Positions 33,002-41,513 of a stretch of 48,918 nt of DNA are shown one piece after another. The DNA comes from DATCKG01 sp036562385 (GTDB taxonomy: Bacteria > Bacillota > Sulfobacillia > Symbiobacteriales > Symbiobacteriaceae). Positions within the stretch are counted from its first letter, which is position 1. The number at the start of each line of letters is the position of its first letter. Where the stretch lies: contig DATCKG010000102.1 of NCBI GenBank assembly GCA_036562385.1, positions 1 through 48,918 on the forward strand. Reading direction: 5' to 3'. The notes below the pieces were generated by a model. That model was not told where the DNA came from. It ran no database searches and was given only the letters and a program-made list of their open reading frames with translations. Made by a program: the position numbers and the translations under genes.

Positions 33002-35145
33002 TACGATGGCACCTCTTCGATCTCTTCCACCGCCTGTACATAGCCGCAGCTTTCCTGCTTGCACATGTGCACCAGGCCCAGGTCCTTTACCCGCTTCTCC
33101 ACCAGATAGGCAGCACCGCACTCCGGGCATTTCACCGGCACCGGCTTCTCCCAGGAGACGAAGTCGCACTCCGGATACCGGGAACAGCCGTAGAACCGGC
33201 GCCCGCCCTTCTTGGACCGCCGCTCCACGATCTGTCCCTGCCCGCAGACCGGACAGGTCACGCCGGTCTCTTCCAGCAGCGGTTTGGTGTTGCGGCATTC
33301 CGGGAAGCCGGGACAGGCGAGGAACCGCCCGAAGCGGCCGTGTTTGATCACCATCCGCCGGCCGCATTTGTCGCAGACGATGTCGGTCTCCTCGTCCTGG
33401 ACCTCGAAGCCGCCGACCTTCTCCTCCGCCTCCTTCAGCGTCGCCTCAAAGGGGATGAAGAACTCCCGGAGTACATCGCGCCAGTGGACCTGTCCTTCCT
33501 CCACCTGGTCCAGTTCCTCTTCCATGTGGGCGGTGAAGGTGACGTCGACGATCCGCGGGAAGTACTCCTTTAATATTTCGGTGACCACCTGGCCCAATTC
33601 TGTGGGCACAAAGCGCTTATCTTTTTTCTCCACATAGCCCCGGAGCTGGATGGTCTCGATGATCGGGGCATAGGTTGAGGGCCGGCCGATGCCCTTCTCC
33701 TCCAGAGCCTTCACCAGCATCGCCTCGGTGTACCGGGGCGGCGGCTGGGTAAAGTGCTGCCTGGGCACCAGTTCCACCAGCCGGAGCAACTGCCCCTCGG
33801 TCAGCTCCGGCAGCAGGGCCTCTTCCTCCTTCGGTCCCTCTTCATCTTCGCTCTCAATATAGATCTTCATGAAACCCGGAAATTTGATGGTGGAGCCACT
33901 CGCCCGGAACAGGTGCTTCCCCGCCTCAATCTCCACGGTCACCGTGTCCAGCACGGCCGGGGCCATCTGGCTGGCCACGAACCGCTCCCAGATCAGCCGG
34001 TACAGACGGTACTGATCCGGGGTGAGGTACGGCTTCACCGATTCCGGCGTGCGGGTCACATCGGTGGGGCGAATCGCCTCGTGGGCGCCCTGCTCTCCCA
34101 CCTTCTTTTCCGCCTCCCGCTTTTCCGTGGGAATGAAGGCCGCGCCGTAATGCTGCTCGATGAACCGCCGGGCGGCCTCCTCCGCCTCCTGCGCCACACG
34201 GGTGGAATCGGTGCGGATGTAGGTGACCAGGCCGGTGTGGCCCGCCTCTCCCAGCGGCAGGCCTTCGTAAAGCTGCTGGGCCACCGACATGGTCCGGCGG
34301 ACCGAAAAGCCTAATTTCCGCGAGGCCTCCTGCTGCATGCTGGAGGTGGTAAAGGGGAACGGCGGGTTGCGTCGCTTCTCCTTGCGCTTCACGGAGCGGA
34401 CCCGGAACAGGCTCTCCCCACCGCCCTCCGGGCGGGTCGCCTGCAGGGCCTCCTCCATCACCTGGCAGGTCTCTGCCTCGGTCTTCAGCTCCACCTTGCC
34501 CGCGTCGGTGCCATAGTACTTGGCCTCAAAGGGCGCGGCCCCCGCATCGGTGGCCAGGCGTGCCGTCAGGGACCAGTACTCCTCCGGTTGAAAGGCCCGG
34601 ATCTCGGCCTCCCGGTCCACGATCAGGCGGACCGCCACCGACTGGACCCGTCCGGCCGAAAGCCCCCGCCGCACCTTTCGCCACAGCAGCGGGCTCAGCT
34701 TGTACCCCACCAGTCGGTCCAGGATCCGTCGGGCCTGCTGCGCCTCCACCCGGCACCGGTCGATGGTCCGCGGTTGCTTCAGGGCCCGCTCGATCGCGTC
34801 CTTGGTGATCTCATGAAACTCGATGCGGACCGGCTGATCCGAGGGGATGTTCAGGACATGGGCCAGATGCCAGGAGATGGCCTCCCCTTCCCGATCCGGG
34901 TCGGTGGCCAGGTACACCTTGTCCGCCTTCCGGGCTGCCTCCCGCAGGTCCTTCAGGATCTCCCCTTTCCCCCGGATCGTGATGTACTTGGGCTCGAAAC
35001 CGGCCTCCACATCGACCCCGAGCTGGCTTTTGGGCAGGTCCCGCACATGGCCCATGGAGGCCTTCACGGCATATTGCCGCCCCAAGAATTTCTCGATGGT
35101 CTTCGCTTTGGCCGGGGACTCCACGATGATCAGGTTCTTGGACAC
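33001..35145 (-). CDS. topA: DNA topoisomerase I (type IA)
   Basis: A 714-residue enzyme that relaxes negative supercoils. The Toprim domain starts the protein ('NLIIVESPAKAKTIEKFLGR', 'YLATDPDREGEAISWHLA'). The catalytic tyrosine is in 'GLVTYIRTDSTRVA'. Three four-cysteine zinc-finger-like repeats lie at the C terminus, starting at 'CDKCGRRMVIKHGRFGRFLA', 'CPVCGQGQIVERRSKKGGRR' and 'CPECGAAYLVEKRVKDLGLV'. The start is GTG 35145. It lies between dprA and trmFO, as in B. subtilis. Confidence 0.97.
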   Translation of the reverse strand: MSKNLIIVESPAKAKTIEKFLGRQYAVKASMGHVRDLPKSQLGVDVEAGFEPKYITIRGKGEILKDLREAARKADKVYLATDPDREGEAISWHLAHVLNIPSDQPVRIEFHEITKDAIERALKQPRTIDRCRVEAQQARRILDRLVGYKLSPLLWRKVRRGLSAGRVQSVAVRLIVDREAEIRAFQPEEYWSLTARLATDAGAAPFEAKYYGTDAGKVELKTEAETCQVMEEALQATRPEGGGESLFRVRSVKRKEKRRNPPFPFTTSSMQQEASRKLGFSVRRTMSVAQQLYEGLPLGEAGHTGLVTYIRTDSTRVAQEAEEAARRFIEQHYGAAFIPTEKREAEKKVGEQGAHEAIRPTDVTRTPESVKPYLTPDQYRLYRLIWERFVASQMAPAVLDTVTVEIEAGKHLFRASGSTIKFPGFMKIYIESEDEEGPKEEEALLPELTEGQLLRLVELVPRQHFTQPPPRYTEAMLVKALEEKGIGRPSTYAPIIETIQLRGYVEKKDKRFVPTELGQVVTEILKEYFPRIVDVTFTAHMEEELDQVEEGQVHWRDVLREFFIPFEATLKEAEEKVGGFEVQDEETDIVCDKCGRRMVIKHGRFGRFLACPGFPECRNTKPLLEETGVTCPVCGQGQIVERRSKKGGRRFYGCSRYPECDFVSWEKPVPVKCPECGAAYLVEKRVKDLGLVHMCKQESCGYVQAVEEIEEVPS

Positions 35146-35226
35146 TCAGTCCACACCCCCGCGTTACCTCCACGTGCCACAGCGGCGATCTGGATTCGGT
35201 GCTGCGACGCCGCTGGGGTGTCGCGA

Positions 35227-36324
35227 CTATCCTATCCGAATATATTGCCCGCCGGGGACTTGCCGAATCAGCCCCTTGATCTCCAGGAGCGTCAGGATTC
35301 CCTGCACCGTACCGGGGGAGAGCCCGCAGCCCTCCGCCAGGTCGCCGGCCCACCGGGGCTCCTGCCCCAGCCAGGCCAGCACCTGCTGCTCTTCCGGCGA
35401 CAGCCCGTCAGGCAAAACCGAACCCCTGGGATCCTCTTGGGGGCCGTACCCCAGCACCTCGATGATCTCCTCCGCACAGGTAACCAGGTACGCGCCGTCC
35501 CGGATCAGTTGATGGGGCCCCACCGACATGGGGCTGTGGATGGGCCCGGGCACGGCAAAGACATCCCGGCCCTGACTCAAGGCCGCGTTGACGGTAATCA
35601 GCGTCCCGGACTGCCGGCCGGCTTCCACCACCAGGATGCCCTGAGCCAGTCCGCTGATGATGCGGTTTCGCTCCGGAAAGTGCTCGCTGCGAGGCGGTGT
35701 CCCCGGGGGCTGTTCCGAGATGACGGCCCCTGTCTCCCGGATGCGCCAGTAGATGTCAGCCGCCTCGCGCGGGTAAATCACGTCGGCCCCGCCGCCCAGG
35801 ACCGCAATGGTGGTACCGCCGGCAGCCAGACACCCCCGGTGCGCAGCGCAGTCGATGCCCCGGGCCATGCCGCTGACCACCACCGCGCCCAGTTCCGCCA
35901 GCCGGCGGCTGAACCGCTCTGCGACACTGACACCGTATGCAGTGGGCCGGCGGGTGCCCACCACGGCGATGATGGGCCGCTGGTCCGGGCGCCAGGGCCC
36001 CGCCTGGTAATAGTAAGGAGGGCAGTCCGGCAAGGCCCGAAGCTGCTCCGGATAGTCGGGATCCAACATGGTCACCAGCCGGAGCCCTGCGTGTCGGGCC
36101 CGCTCCAACTCCGCCGCGGCGTCCTCGATGGCCGCGTCGTCCTGCCGGATCGCCACCGCCGCCTCCGCGGCCGGGCGGTTCCAGCCTTCGATCTGCATCA
36201 GTTCCCGGGCGGACAGGTACCAGGCGGCCTCCGCGTCCTTGCAGAACTGCATCAGGCGGGCCAGCCGGGTCCGCCCCACTCCCTTCGCCCGGGCCAAGGT
36301 AAGCCACCGCAACGCCGCGTCCAC
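35227..36324 (-). CDS. dprA: DprA (Smf) DNA-processing protein
   Basis: A 365-residue protein that loads RecA onto incoming single-stranded DNA during transformation. An N-terminal helical region ('LARAKGVGRTRLARLMQF') precedes the Rossmann-fold domain ('AVVGTRRPTAYGVSVAERFS', 'GMARGIDCAAHRGCLA', 'TTIAVLGGGADVIYPREAAD', 'ILVVEAGRQSGTLITVNAAL'). The C-terminal winged helix is 'GDLAEGCGLSPGTVQGILTL', then 'LEIKGLIRQVPGGQYIRI'. The start is GTG 36324, with GGGAGGG upstream. With the ComM-like protein upstream it hints at DNA-uptake capacity, though no uptake genes are here. Confidence 0.95.
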   Translation of the reverse strand: MDAALRWLTLARAKGVGRTRLARLMQFCKDAEAAWYLSARELMQIEGWNRPAAEAAVAIRQDDAAIEDAAAELERARHAGLRLVTMLDPDYPEQLRALPDCPPYYYQAGPWRPDQRPIIAVVGTRRPTAYGVSVAERFSRRLAELGAVVVSGMARGIDCAAHRGCLAAGGTTIAVLGGGADVIYPREAADIYWRIRETGAVISEQPPGTPPRSEHFPERNRIISGLAQGILVVEAGRQSGTLITVNAALSQGRDVFAVPGPIHSPMSVGPHQLIRDGAYLVTCAEEIIEVLGYGPQEDPRGSVLPDGLSPEEQQVLAWLGQEPRWAGDLAEGCGLSPGTVQGILTLLEIKGLIRQVPGGQYIRIG

Positions 36325-36356
36325 TGTCCTGCCCTCCCCACGTTCCAGGTCCGCGC

Positions 36357-37517
36357 TCAGCCCACACGGCGGGGCAGATCCTGACCTGCCAGGATCAACA
36401 GGAGAACCTGTTTGAGTCCCCGCACCAGCGGGCTGATGTGGATGTACTCATCCAGCCGGTGGCCGTTTCCCCCCAGGGTGACCCCCACCGTCACCGCCGG
36501 AATGCCCATGGCCAGCGGAATGTTGGCATCCGTGCTGGATGGGTACGAACGGGTATGGATGCCCAACTCATCATGCACCCGGCGGACCAGCACACAGAGG
36601 GGGTGATCCTCCGGAATCATGCCGGTGGGCCGCTCCCCCAGCAGTTCCAACTCGGCGAAGACCCCTGTCTCTCTGGCCACCTCCGCCACGGTCCGCCGGA
36701 CCCGGTTCTCCAGCCGCTTCAGTTCGGCCGGATCCAGGGATCGGAGATCCAGCAGGGATTCGGCCCGCGCGGCAATGCTGTTGACCGAATTGCCCCCGCT
36801 GATGGTGCCGAAATTGTAGGTCGTTTTCGGATTGACCGGTACACGAAATTCGCTCACCCGTGCAATGATGCGGGCGATGCTGTGGATGGCACTGGGGGTG
36901 CCGAACGCCCCCCAGCTGTGGCCGCCCTCCCCCTGGACCACCAGGCGGAACCGGCGACTCCCCACTCCCTGCCGCACGAGGCTGCCCAGGGACCCATCCA
37001 GGGCGAGGACGTAATCAATCTCCCCGCCCATCGTCTCCATGATGTGGCGGATGCCCCGGAGGTTCCCCAGTCCCTCTTCGCCCACCGTGGCTGCAAAGAT
37101 GACATCGCCGGCCAGGCTGACGCCCTCCTCCACCAACAGACGGGCCGCCCTGAGCATCACGGCCACACTGGCCGAATTGTCTCCGACACTGGGCCCGCGG
37201 AGGATATCGCCATCCCGCCGGACGACGATCTGGGTCTCGATGGGAAAAACCGTGTCGATATGGGCGGCCAGCAGAAGGGTCGGTCCGTGACCAGCACCCA
37301 GAATCCGACCGATCACGTTCCCGACGGCATCCACCGTCACACCGTGCAGGCCGATCTCCTTCATCCGGTTTTCGACATACGCCGCCCGCTGCTCCTCTGC
37401 AAAGGTCGGCGCAGGAATTTGACAGATGGCAGTCACTTCCTCCACCAAGTCCGGCAAAACGGCCTCGGCCCGCCGCAGCAGACGCTGTGCCGCCGGGGAG
37501 TTCATTTGCAGCGTCAC
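36357..37517 (-). CDS. M20-family metallopeptidase (PepT-like)
   Basis: A 386-residue zinc hydrolase of the M20/M25/M40 family. Metal-binding and catalytic positions are visible: H and D in 'LLLAAHIDTVFPIE', the bridging D in 'GPSVGDNSASVAV', the E-E pair in 'AATVGEEGLGNLRG', D in 'YPSSTDANIPLAMG', and the last H in 'LGGNGHRLDEYI'. It probably cleaves dipeptides, tripeptides or N-acyl amino acids; the substrate cannot be told from sequence. GTG 37517 is chosen because AAGGGGG lies eight bases upstream. ATG 37505 lacks such a site, and the upstream TTG (37544) lies before the ribosome-binding site. It is not part of this gene block in B. subtilis. Confidence 0.85.
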   Translation of the reverse strand: MTLQMNSPAAQRLLRRAEAVLPDLVEEVTAICQIPAPTFAEEQRAAYVENRMKEIGLHGVTVDAVGNVIGRILGAGHGPTLLLAAHIDTVFPIETQIVVRRDGDILRGPSVGDNSASVAVMLRAARLLVEEGVSLAGDVIFAATVGEEGLGNLRGIRHIMETMGGEIDYVLALDGSLGSLVRQGVGSRRFRLVVQGEGGHSWGAFGTPSAIHSIARIIARVSEFRVPVNPKTTYNFGTISGGNSVNSIAARAESLLDLRSLDPAELKRLENRVRRTVAEVARETGVFAELELLGERPTGMIPEDHPLCVLVRRVHDELGIHTRSYPSSTDANIPLAMGIPAVTVGVTLGGNGHRLDEYIHISPLVRGLKQVLLLILAGQDLPRRVG

Positions 37518-37653
37518 GGAACCAACCCCCTTCCGGCGTTTCAATTTCGCATTATACTTGATGGCTCGAAACTAGGAAAGAGAACCCACTGCCTTCCAGG
37601 TCGAATGCGGGCACGGACGCTGGACGGATCCTGCGGCGCCGGAAGGGGCAGGA

Positions 37654-37914
37654 TCACTCCACCTGCTTTCGGATGAGGATCTCCCACTGATGGGCAGCCA
37701 CCGGAGCCACTCGCAGAACCTGGTCCCCATACATTTCTACGCTGCGGGGGACGTTCCGGGTCGCGGGTTCGTAATCCACCAGCACCCGCAGCACCTGTCC
37801 CACCGCCATCTCTTCCAGCGCGATCTTGGTCTTGGCAAAGGTAATGGGGCAGACATCTCCTCGCAGATCCAGTTCACGATCAGGAACCGGAATGGCTGTA
37901 TCCTCAGGTGCCAT
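37654..37914 (-). CDS. TusA-like sulfur carrier protein
   Basis: An 86-residue TusA/SirA-fold protein. The active-site region is 'LDLRGDVCPITFAKTKIALE', with the persulfide cysteine at position 22 in a C-P-x-T form instead of the usual C-P-x-P. 'NVPRSVEMYGDQVL' follows, as in a Firmicutes subgroup of small sulfur carriers. ATG 37914 follows AAAGGAGG eight bases upstream; a perfect 12-base palindrome (37935-37946) lies before that. The longer frame to 37986 has no conservation in its extra part. No sulfur-transfer partner is next to it, so the pathway is unknown. Confidence 0.8.
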   Translation of the reverse strand: MAPEDTAIPVPDRELDLRGDVCPITFAKTKIALEEMAVGQVLRVLVDYEPATRNVPRSVEMYGDQVLRVAPVAAHQWEILIRKQVE

Positions 37915-37992
37915 GCACGGTGCCTCCTTTACATGGGTCCGGACCCTTACCGATGACAGTCTGACACTTCCGTCCCGGGCAGTCAACGAAAC

Positions 37993-39546
37993 CTATACCG
38001 CAAAGCTGGTGGTACTTCCTGCGCCGAACCGCCGGTCGAGATTCCGATATTGAAGTGCCTCGGCGAGGTGGGCGGTTTCGATGGTTTCCGTTCCAGCCAG
38101 ATCCGCGATGGTACGGGCTACCCGGAGCACCCGGTCGTATCCCCTGAGCGTCAGTCCCAGGCGGTTCATGGCCTGGCGCATGAGCTGCTCCCCCTCCGGA
38201 GGGATCCGGCAGAACTTCCGGGTTTCCGCCGGGCCCATATGGGCGTTGCAGGTGATGCCGGTGCCCCGGAACCGCTCCGCCTGCAGCCGGCGGGCCTGCT
38301 CCACCCGGGCCCGCACCGCAGCGGAGGATTCCGGACGGCCCCCCTGGCCGGCGCCAGCAATCTCTTCATAGGGGACCGGCGGCACGAACAACTGCATGTC
38401 AAACCGGTCCAGCAGCGGTCCGGACAGGCGGGCGCGGTAAAGGCTCACCGCCACCGGTGCGCAGGTGCAGGGGTGGTTGGGATCGCCCAGGTGTCCGCAA
38501 GGGCAGGGATTGGCTGCGGCCACCAGCATGGGACGGGCCGGAAAGATGGCGGTGCCGTGGGCCCGGGAAAGCTGCACCCGCCCCTCCTCCAAAGGCTGGC
38601 GGAGCCCCTCCAGCACCTGCCGGTTGAACTCCGGCAGTTCGTCCAGGAAGAGAACGCCCCGGTGGGCCAGGGTGATCTCGCCGGGCCGTAGGGGGTTCCC
38701 TCCTCCCAGGATCGCCGACCGAGACGCGCAGTGATGGGGCGCCCGGAAGGGCCGGGTCTGCATCAGCCTGCCGCCGGGCAGCTTCCCGGCGACGCTGTGA
38801 ATCCGGCTCACCTCCAGGGATTCCTCGGGACTCAGCGGCGGCAGGATGCCCGGCAGGCAGCGGGCCAGCAGACTCTTGCCGGCGCCCGGCGGCCCGATCA
38901 ACAGCAGGTTGTGACCGCCTGCCGCGGCCACCTCCAGCGCGCGGCGGGCGATGGACTGGCCGTAGACCTCCGACAGGTCCGGCAGCCGCTCTTCTTCCTG
39001 GGGTTCCGGCGGGGGAGGGGTCGCCACGGGCAGCGGCCGCTGCCCGGTCAAATGCGCCACCGCCTCTCCCAGGGTGGCCGCCGGCCGGGCATCCACCCCC
39101 GCCAGCGCCGCCTCACCGGCGCTCTCCGCCGGCAAGAGCAGGTAGCGGCATCCGATCTCCCGGGCCGCCAGGGCCATGGCCAGAGCCCCCTGCACCGGCC
39201 GCAGGCCGCCATCCAGAGCCAGTTCCCCTGCCACCGCCACCCGCTCCAGGGCCGCAGCCGGCACGACGCCCACTGCGGCTAGGATGCCCAGCGCAATGGC
39301 CAGATCAAACCCGGCACCCCCCTTGCGGGTGTAAGCCGGTGCCAGGTTGACGGTGATCCGCTGCGTAGGGAAGCCCCAGCCGCCGTTGCGCACGGCGGTT
39401 CGGACCCGTTCACGGGACTCTCTCACCGCCGCATCCGGCAGACCGACAATATCAAATGTAGGAATCCCCGGGCTGACGTCCACTTCCACCTGGACCGGCA
39501 CCGCCTCGATGCCTTCCAGGGCGAAACTGAGAATCCGTACGAACAT
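37993..39546 (-). CDS. comM: YifB/ComM-family AAA+ ATPase (Mg-chelatase-like)
   Basis: A 517-residue protein. The N-terminal domain (about 1-180) resembles the Lon-like fold ('VDVSPGIPTFDIVGLPDAAV', 'GFDLAIALGILAAVGVVP'). Walker A 'GPPGAGKS' is at 218-225, followed by 'HRGVLFLDELPEFNRQVLEG' (Walker B), and a C-terminal region with 'RLGLTLRGYDRVLRVARTIA'. A central 'ANPCPCGHLGDPNHPCTC' carries four cysteines, as in this family. In Vibrio and Haemophilus ComM is a branch-migration helicase used in transformation; in Firmicutes its role is less tested. ATG 39546 follows GGAGGGGG. Confidence 0.93.
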   Translation of the reverse strand: MFVRILSFALEGIEAVPVQVEVDVSPGIPTFDIVGLPDAAVRESRERVRTAVRNGGWGFPTQRITVNLAPAYTRKGGAGFDLAIALGILAAVGVVPAAALERVAVAGELALDGGLRPVQGALAMALAAREIGCRYLLLPAESAGEAALAGVDARPAATLGEAVAHLTGQRPLPVATPPPPEPQEEERLPDLSEVYGQSIARRALEVAAAGGHNLLLIGPPGAGKSLLARCLPGILPPLSPEESLEVSRIHSVAGKLPGGRLMQTRPFRAPHHCASRSAILGGGNPLRPGEITLAHRGVLFLDELPEFNRQVLEGLRQPLEEGRVQLSRAHGTAIFPARPMLVAAANPCPCGHLGDPNHPCTCAPVAVSLYRARLSGPLLDRFDMQLFVPPVPYEEIAGAGQGGRPESSAAVRARVEQARRLQAERFRGTGITCNAHMGPAETRKFCRIPPEGEQLMRQAMNRLGLTLRGYDRVLRVARTIADLAGTETIETAHLAEALQYRNLDRRFGAGSTTSFAV

Positions 39547-39597
39547 CCGGCCCCCTCCCCCGCCTCCAGGCAACGAGCAAACATCTGTTCCGCTCCC

Positions 39598-39626
39598 ATG
39601 GTACCATATCCATACGACTCTGTAAA
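39598..39626 (-). promoter_or_regulatory. Candidate sigma-A promoter for comM
   Basis: The minus strand has TTTACA (39621-39626), a 17-base spacer and TACCAT (39598-39603), about 50 bases before the comM start. The -35 has five of six consensus bases. The same -10 hexamer appears in the purE promoter. The gap has no other feature except the hairpin at the purK stop. Confidence 0.45.
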
Positions 39627-39687
39627 TCCATGGAAATGGAGGGGAAGGGAAGGCCCCGTGGTCCGCCGTCGCCCGGCGCGGCCGGAA

Positions 39688-39710
39688 GCCGGTGACCGTC
39701 CGTCACCGGC
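39688..39710 (-). terminator. Hairpin overlapping the purK stop codon
   Basis: Arms GCCGGTGAC and GTCACCGGC pair perfectly around a 5-base loop and include the purK stop (39703-39705). The minus strand continues TTCCGGCC, so there is no T-run. It may end or protect the purEK transcript, but termination is uncertain. Confidence 0.4.
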
Positions 39711-40839
39711 TCCGCTCCGGGTTGCCGCAGATCCGCTCCTTCGCCCTGAGGGCCCGTTCCAGCGCCTCCTCCACCGTGGGCGCGGTCACATTCAGATGGC
39801 CCATCTTCCGACCCACCCGGGCCTCCTGCTTGCCGTACAGGTGGAGCTTGACCCGCGGGTCGGACAGGGCCGCGTCGATCCGCAACGGATAGTCCTCCCC
39901 CATGATGTTGACCATCACGACAGGGGTCAGCAGGTCCACCGCGCCCAGAGGCAACCCGCACACCGCCCGAATGTGCTGTTCAAACTGGGAGGTGACGCAG
40001 GCGTTCATGGTGTAGTGGCCCGAGTTGTGGGGCCGGGGCGCCAGTTCGTTAGCCAGCAGCGTGCCATCCGGCAGGGCGAACATCTCCACGCCCAAGAGCC
40101 CCACCAGGTCCAGATGCTCGGCAATCCTCACCGCCAGCTTCCGGGCTGCGTCCGCCACCTCCGGTTTCACCCGGGCCGGGACGATGGAGACGGCCAGGAT
40201 GTTGTTCCGGTGGATGTTTTCCGCCACCGGGAAGGTGGCCACCTCTCCGGTGGCGCTGCGGGCCACCACCACCGAGACCTCTCGCTCAAAGGGGACAAAC
40301 TGCTCCAGCACCAGCGGCCGCCCTGCCAGCTTCTGATACGCCGCTTCCGCATCCTCGAGGCGGCGGATCACCACCTGGCCCTTGCCGTCGTACCCTTCGG
40401 TGGCGGTTTTCAGAACACTGGGCACGCCGATGGCCGCCAGGGCTTCCTCAAACTCCTCCCGGGTAGTCACCGGCCGCCAGGGGGCCACCGGTACCCCGGC
40501 CGCGGTGAGGGCCTGCTTCTCGAAAATGCGGTTCTGACAGATCCTGAGCACCGAAACCTTGGGGTGGACCGGCACTTCCTCTGCCAGCCGCTCCAGGACC
40601 TCGGGGGCGATGTTCTCCCATTCGTACGTGACCACATCGCACATCCGGGCCAGGGGCGCCACGCCCTCCGGCGAATTCAGGGGGGATACCACCACCTGAT
40701 CGGAGACCGGTGCCGCCGGACAGTCCGGATTCGGATCGGCCACCACGACCCGGTATCCCATGGCGATGGCGGCCAGAGCGTCCATCCGAGCTAGCTGCCC
40801 GCCGCCCACGATGCCCACGGTTGCACCTGGCAGGATCAC
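39703..40839 (-). CDS. purK: PurK N5-carboxyaminoimidazole ribonucleotide synthase
   Basis: A 378-residue ATP-grasp enzyme that joins bicarbonate to AIR, using ATP, in purine synthesis. It starts 'TVGIVGGGQLARMDALAAIA', with 'DVVTYEWENIAPEVLERLAE', 'VLKTATEGYDGKGQVVIRRL', 'EREVSVVVARSATGEVATFP' and 'NELAPRPHNSGHYTMNACVT', all PurK motifs. The GTG start overlaps the purE stop as GTGA, so the pair is translationally coupled. The rest of the purine pathway is not in this window. Confidence 0.97.
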   Translation of the reverse strand: MILPGATVGIVGGGQLARMDALAAIAMGYRVVVADPNPDCPAAPVSDQVVVSPLNSPEGVAPLARMCDVVTYEWENIAPEVLERLAEEVPVHPKVSVLRICQNRIFEKQALTAAGVPVAPWRPVTTREEFEEALAAIGVPSVLKTATEGYDGKGQVVIRRLEDAEAAYQKLAGRPLVLEQFVPFEREVSVVVARSATGEVATFPVAENIHRNNILAVSIVPARVKPEVADAARKLAVRIAEHLDLVGLLGVEMFALPDGTLLANELAPRPHNSGHYTMNACVTSQFEQHIRAVCGLPLGAVDLLTPVVMVNIMGEDYPLRIDAALSDPRVKLHLYGKQEARVGRKMGHLNVTAPTVEEALERALRAKERICGNPERSR

Positions 40840-41327
40840 AGCTGATCCTCCTCCACCTGCCGGCGCATCCGCTCCCGGTACGCCTTCAGCCGGTCACGAA
40901 TTTCCGGGTACTTGACACCCAGAATCTCCGCGGCCAGCAGCCCCGCATTCTTGGCGCCGGCCTTGCCGATGGCCACCGTGGCCACAGGCACGCCGCCGGG
41001 CATCTGCACGATGGAAAGGAGCGAGTCCAGGCCGTGCAGCGCCGAAGACAGGACCGGCACGCCGATCACCGGCAACACGGTCTTCGACGCGGTCATGCCG
41101 GGCAGGTGGGCGGCCCCGCCGGCCCCGGCGATGATCACCTCCAGCCCACGACTTTCCGCCTCCTCGGCATACCGGAACATGGCATCGGGTGTCCGGTGGG
41201 CCGACACGATCTTCATCTCGTACGGAACCTCCAGCTCATCCAGCACCGCCGCGGCTTCCCGCATGGTCTCCAGGTCGGACCGGCTGCCCATGATGATGCC
41301 CACCAGAGGCTGCTTCTCCTGATTCAC
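40836..41327 (-). CDS. purE: PurE N5-CAIR mutase
   Basis: A 163-residue class I PurE. 'VGIIMGSRSDLETMREAAAV' binds the substrate phosphate. 'MKIVSAHRTPDAMFRYAEEA' holds the catalytic histidine, and 'VIIAGAGGAAHLPGMTASKT' completes the site. It converts the PurK product N5-CAIR to CAIR. The start is GTG 41327, with GGGAGG seven bases upstream. The open frame to 41432 in front lies in the leader and is not conserved. A strong promoter and a terminator-like hairpin precede it (see those entries). Confidence 0.97.
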   Translation of the reverse strand: MNQEKQPLVGIIMGSRSDLETMREAAAVLDELEVPYEMKIVSAHRTPDAMFRYAEEAESRGLEVIIAGAGGAAHLPGMTASKTVLPVIGVPVLSSALHGLDSLLSIVQMPGGVPVATVAIGKAGAKNAGLLAAEILGVKYPEIRDRLKAYRERMRRQVEEDQL

Positions 41328-41391
41328 GGCTGAACCTCCCCTGTACGTCAAGATCACCGTCGAACTGCCGTCACCTGGTGGGGTCAGGAAT

Positions 41392-41417
41392 GGAAAAGAG
41401 GCCCGGTCGTTCCGGGC
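41392..41417 (-). terminator. Terminator-like hairpin in the purE leader
   Basis: The minus strand has GCCCGG, a 5-base loop and CCGGGC (41401-41417), followed by CTCTTTTCC. It lies after the purE promoter and about 65 bases before the purE start. It can therefore act as an attenuator, or be the late end of the yraN transcript. Confidence 0.6.
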
Positions 41418-41455
41418 GCTCCTGCTCCCCATCGGCCGGGATCGATTCTGGCACG

Positions 41456-41484
41456 ATGGTACTATTCGATAATTCCACTGTCAA
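41456..41484 (-). promoter_or_regulatory. Sigma-A promoter for purE-purK
   Basis: The minus strand has a perfect TTGACA (41479-41484), a 17-base spacer and TACCAT (41456-41461), about 130 bases before the purE GTG. It lies in the gap after yraN and is one of the best promoter matches in the window. Confidence 0.68.
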
Positions 41485-41513
41485 CCTGAGGTTGCGCATC
41501 AGGCGACCCGGGG

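Noticed and set aside
41328..41455. A purine (G-box) riboswitch in the purE leader
   Set aside because: The conserved core and three-way junction bases are not visible, and the segment before the hairpin is too short.
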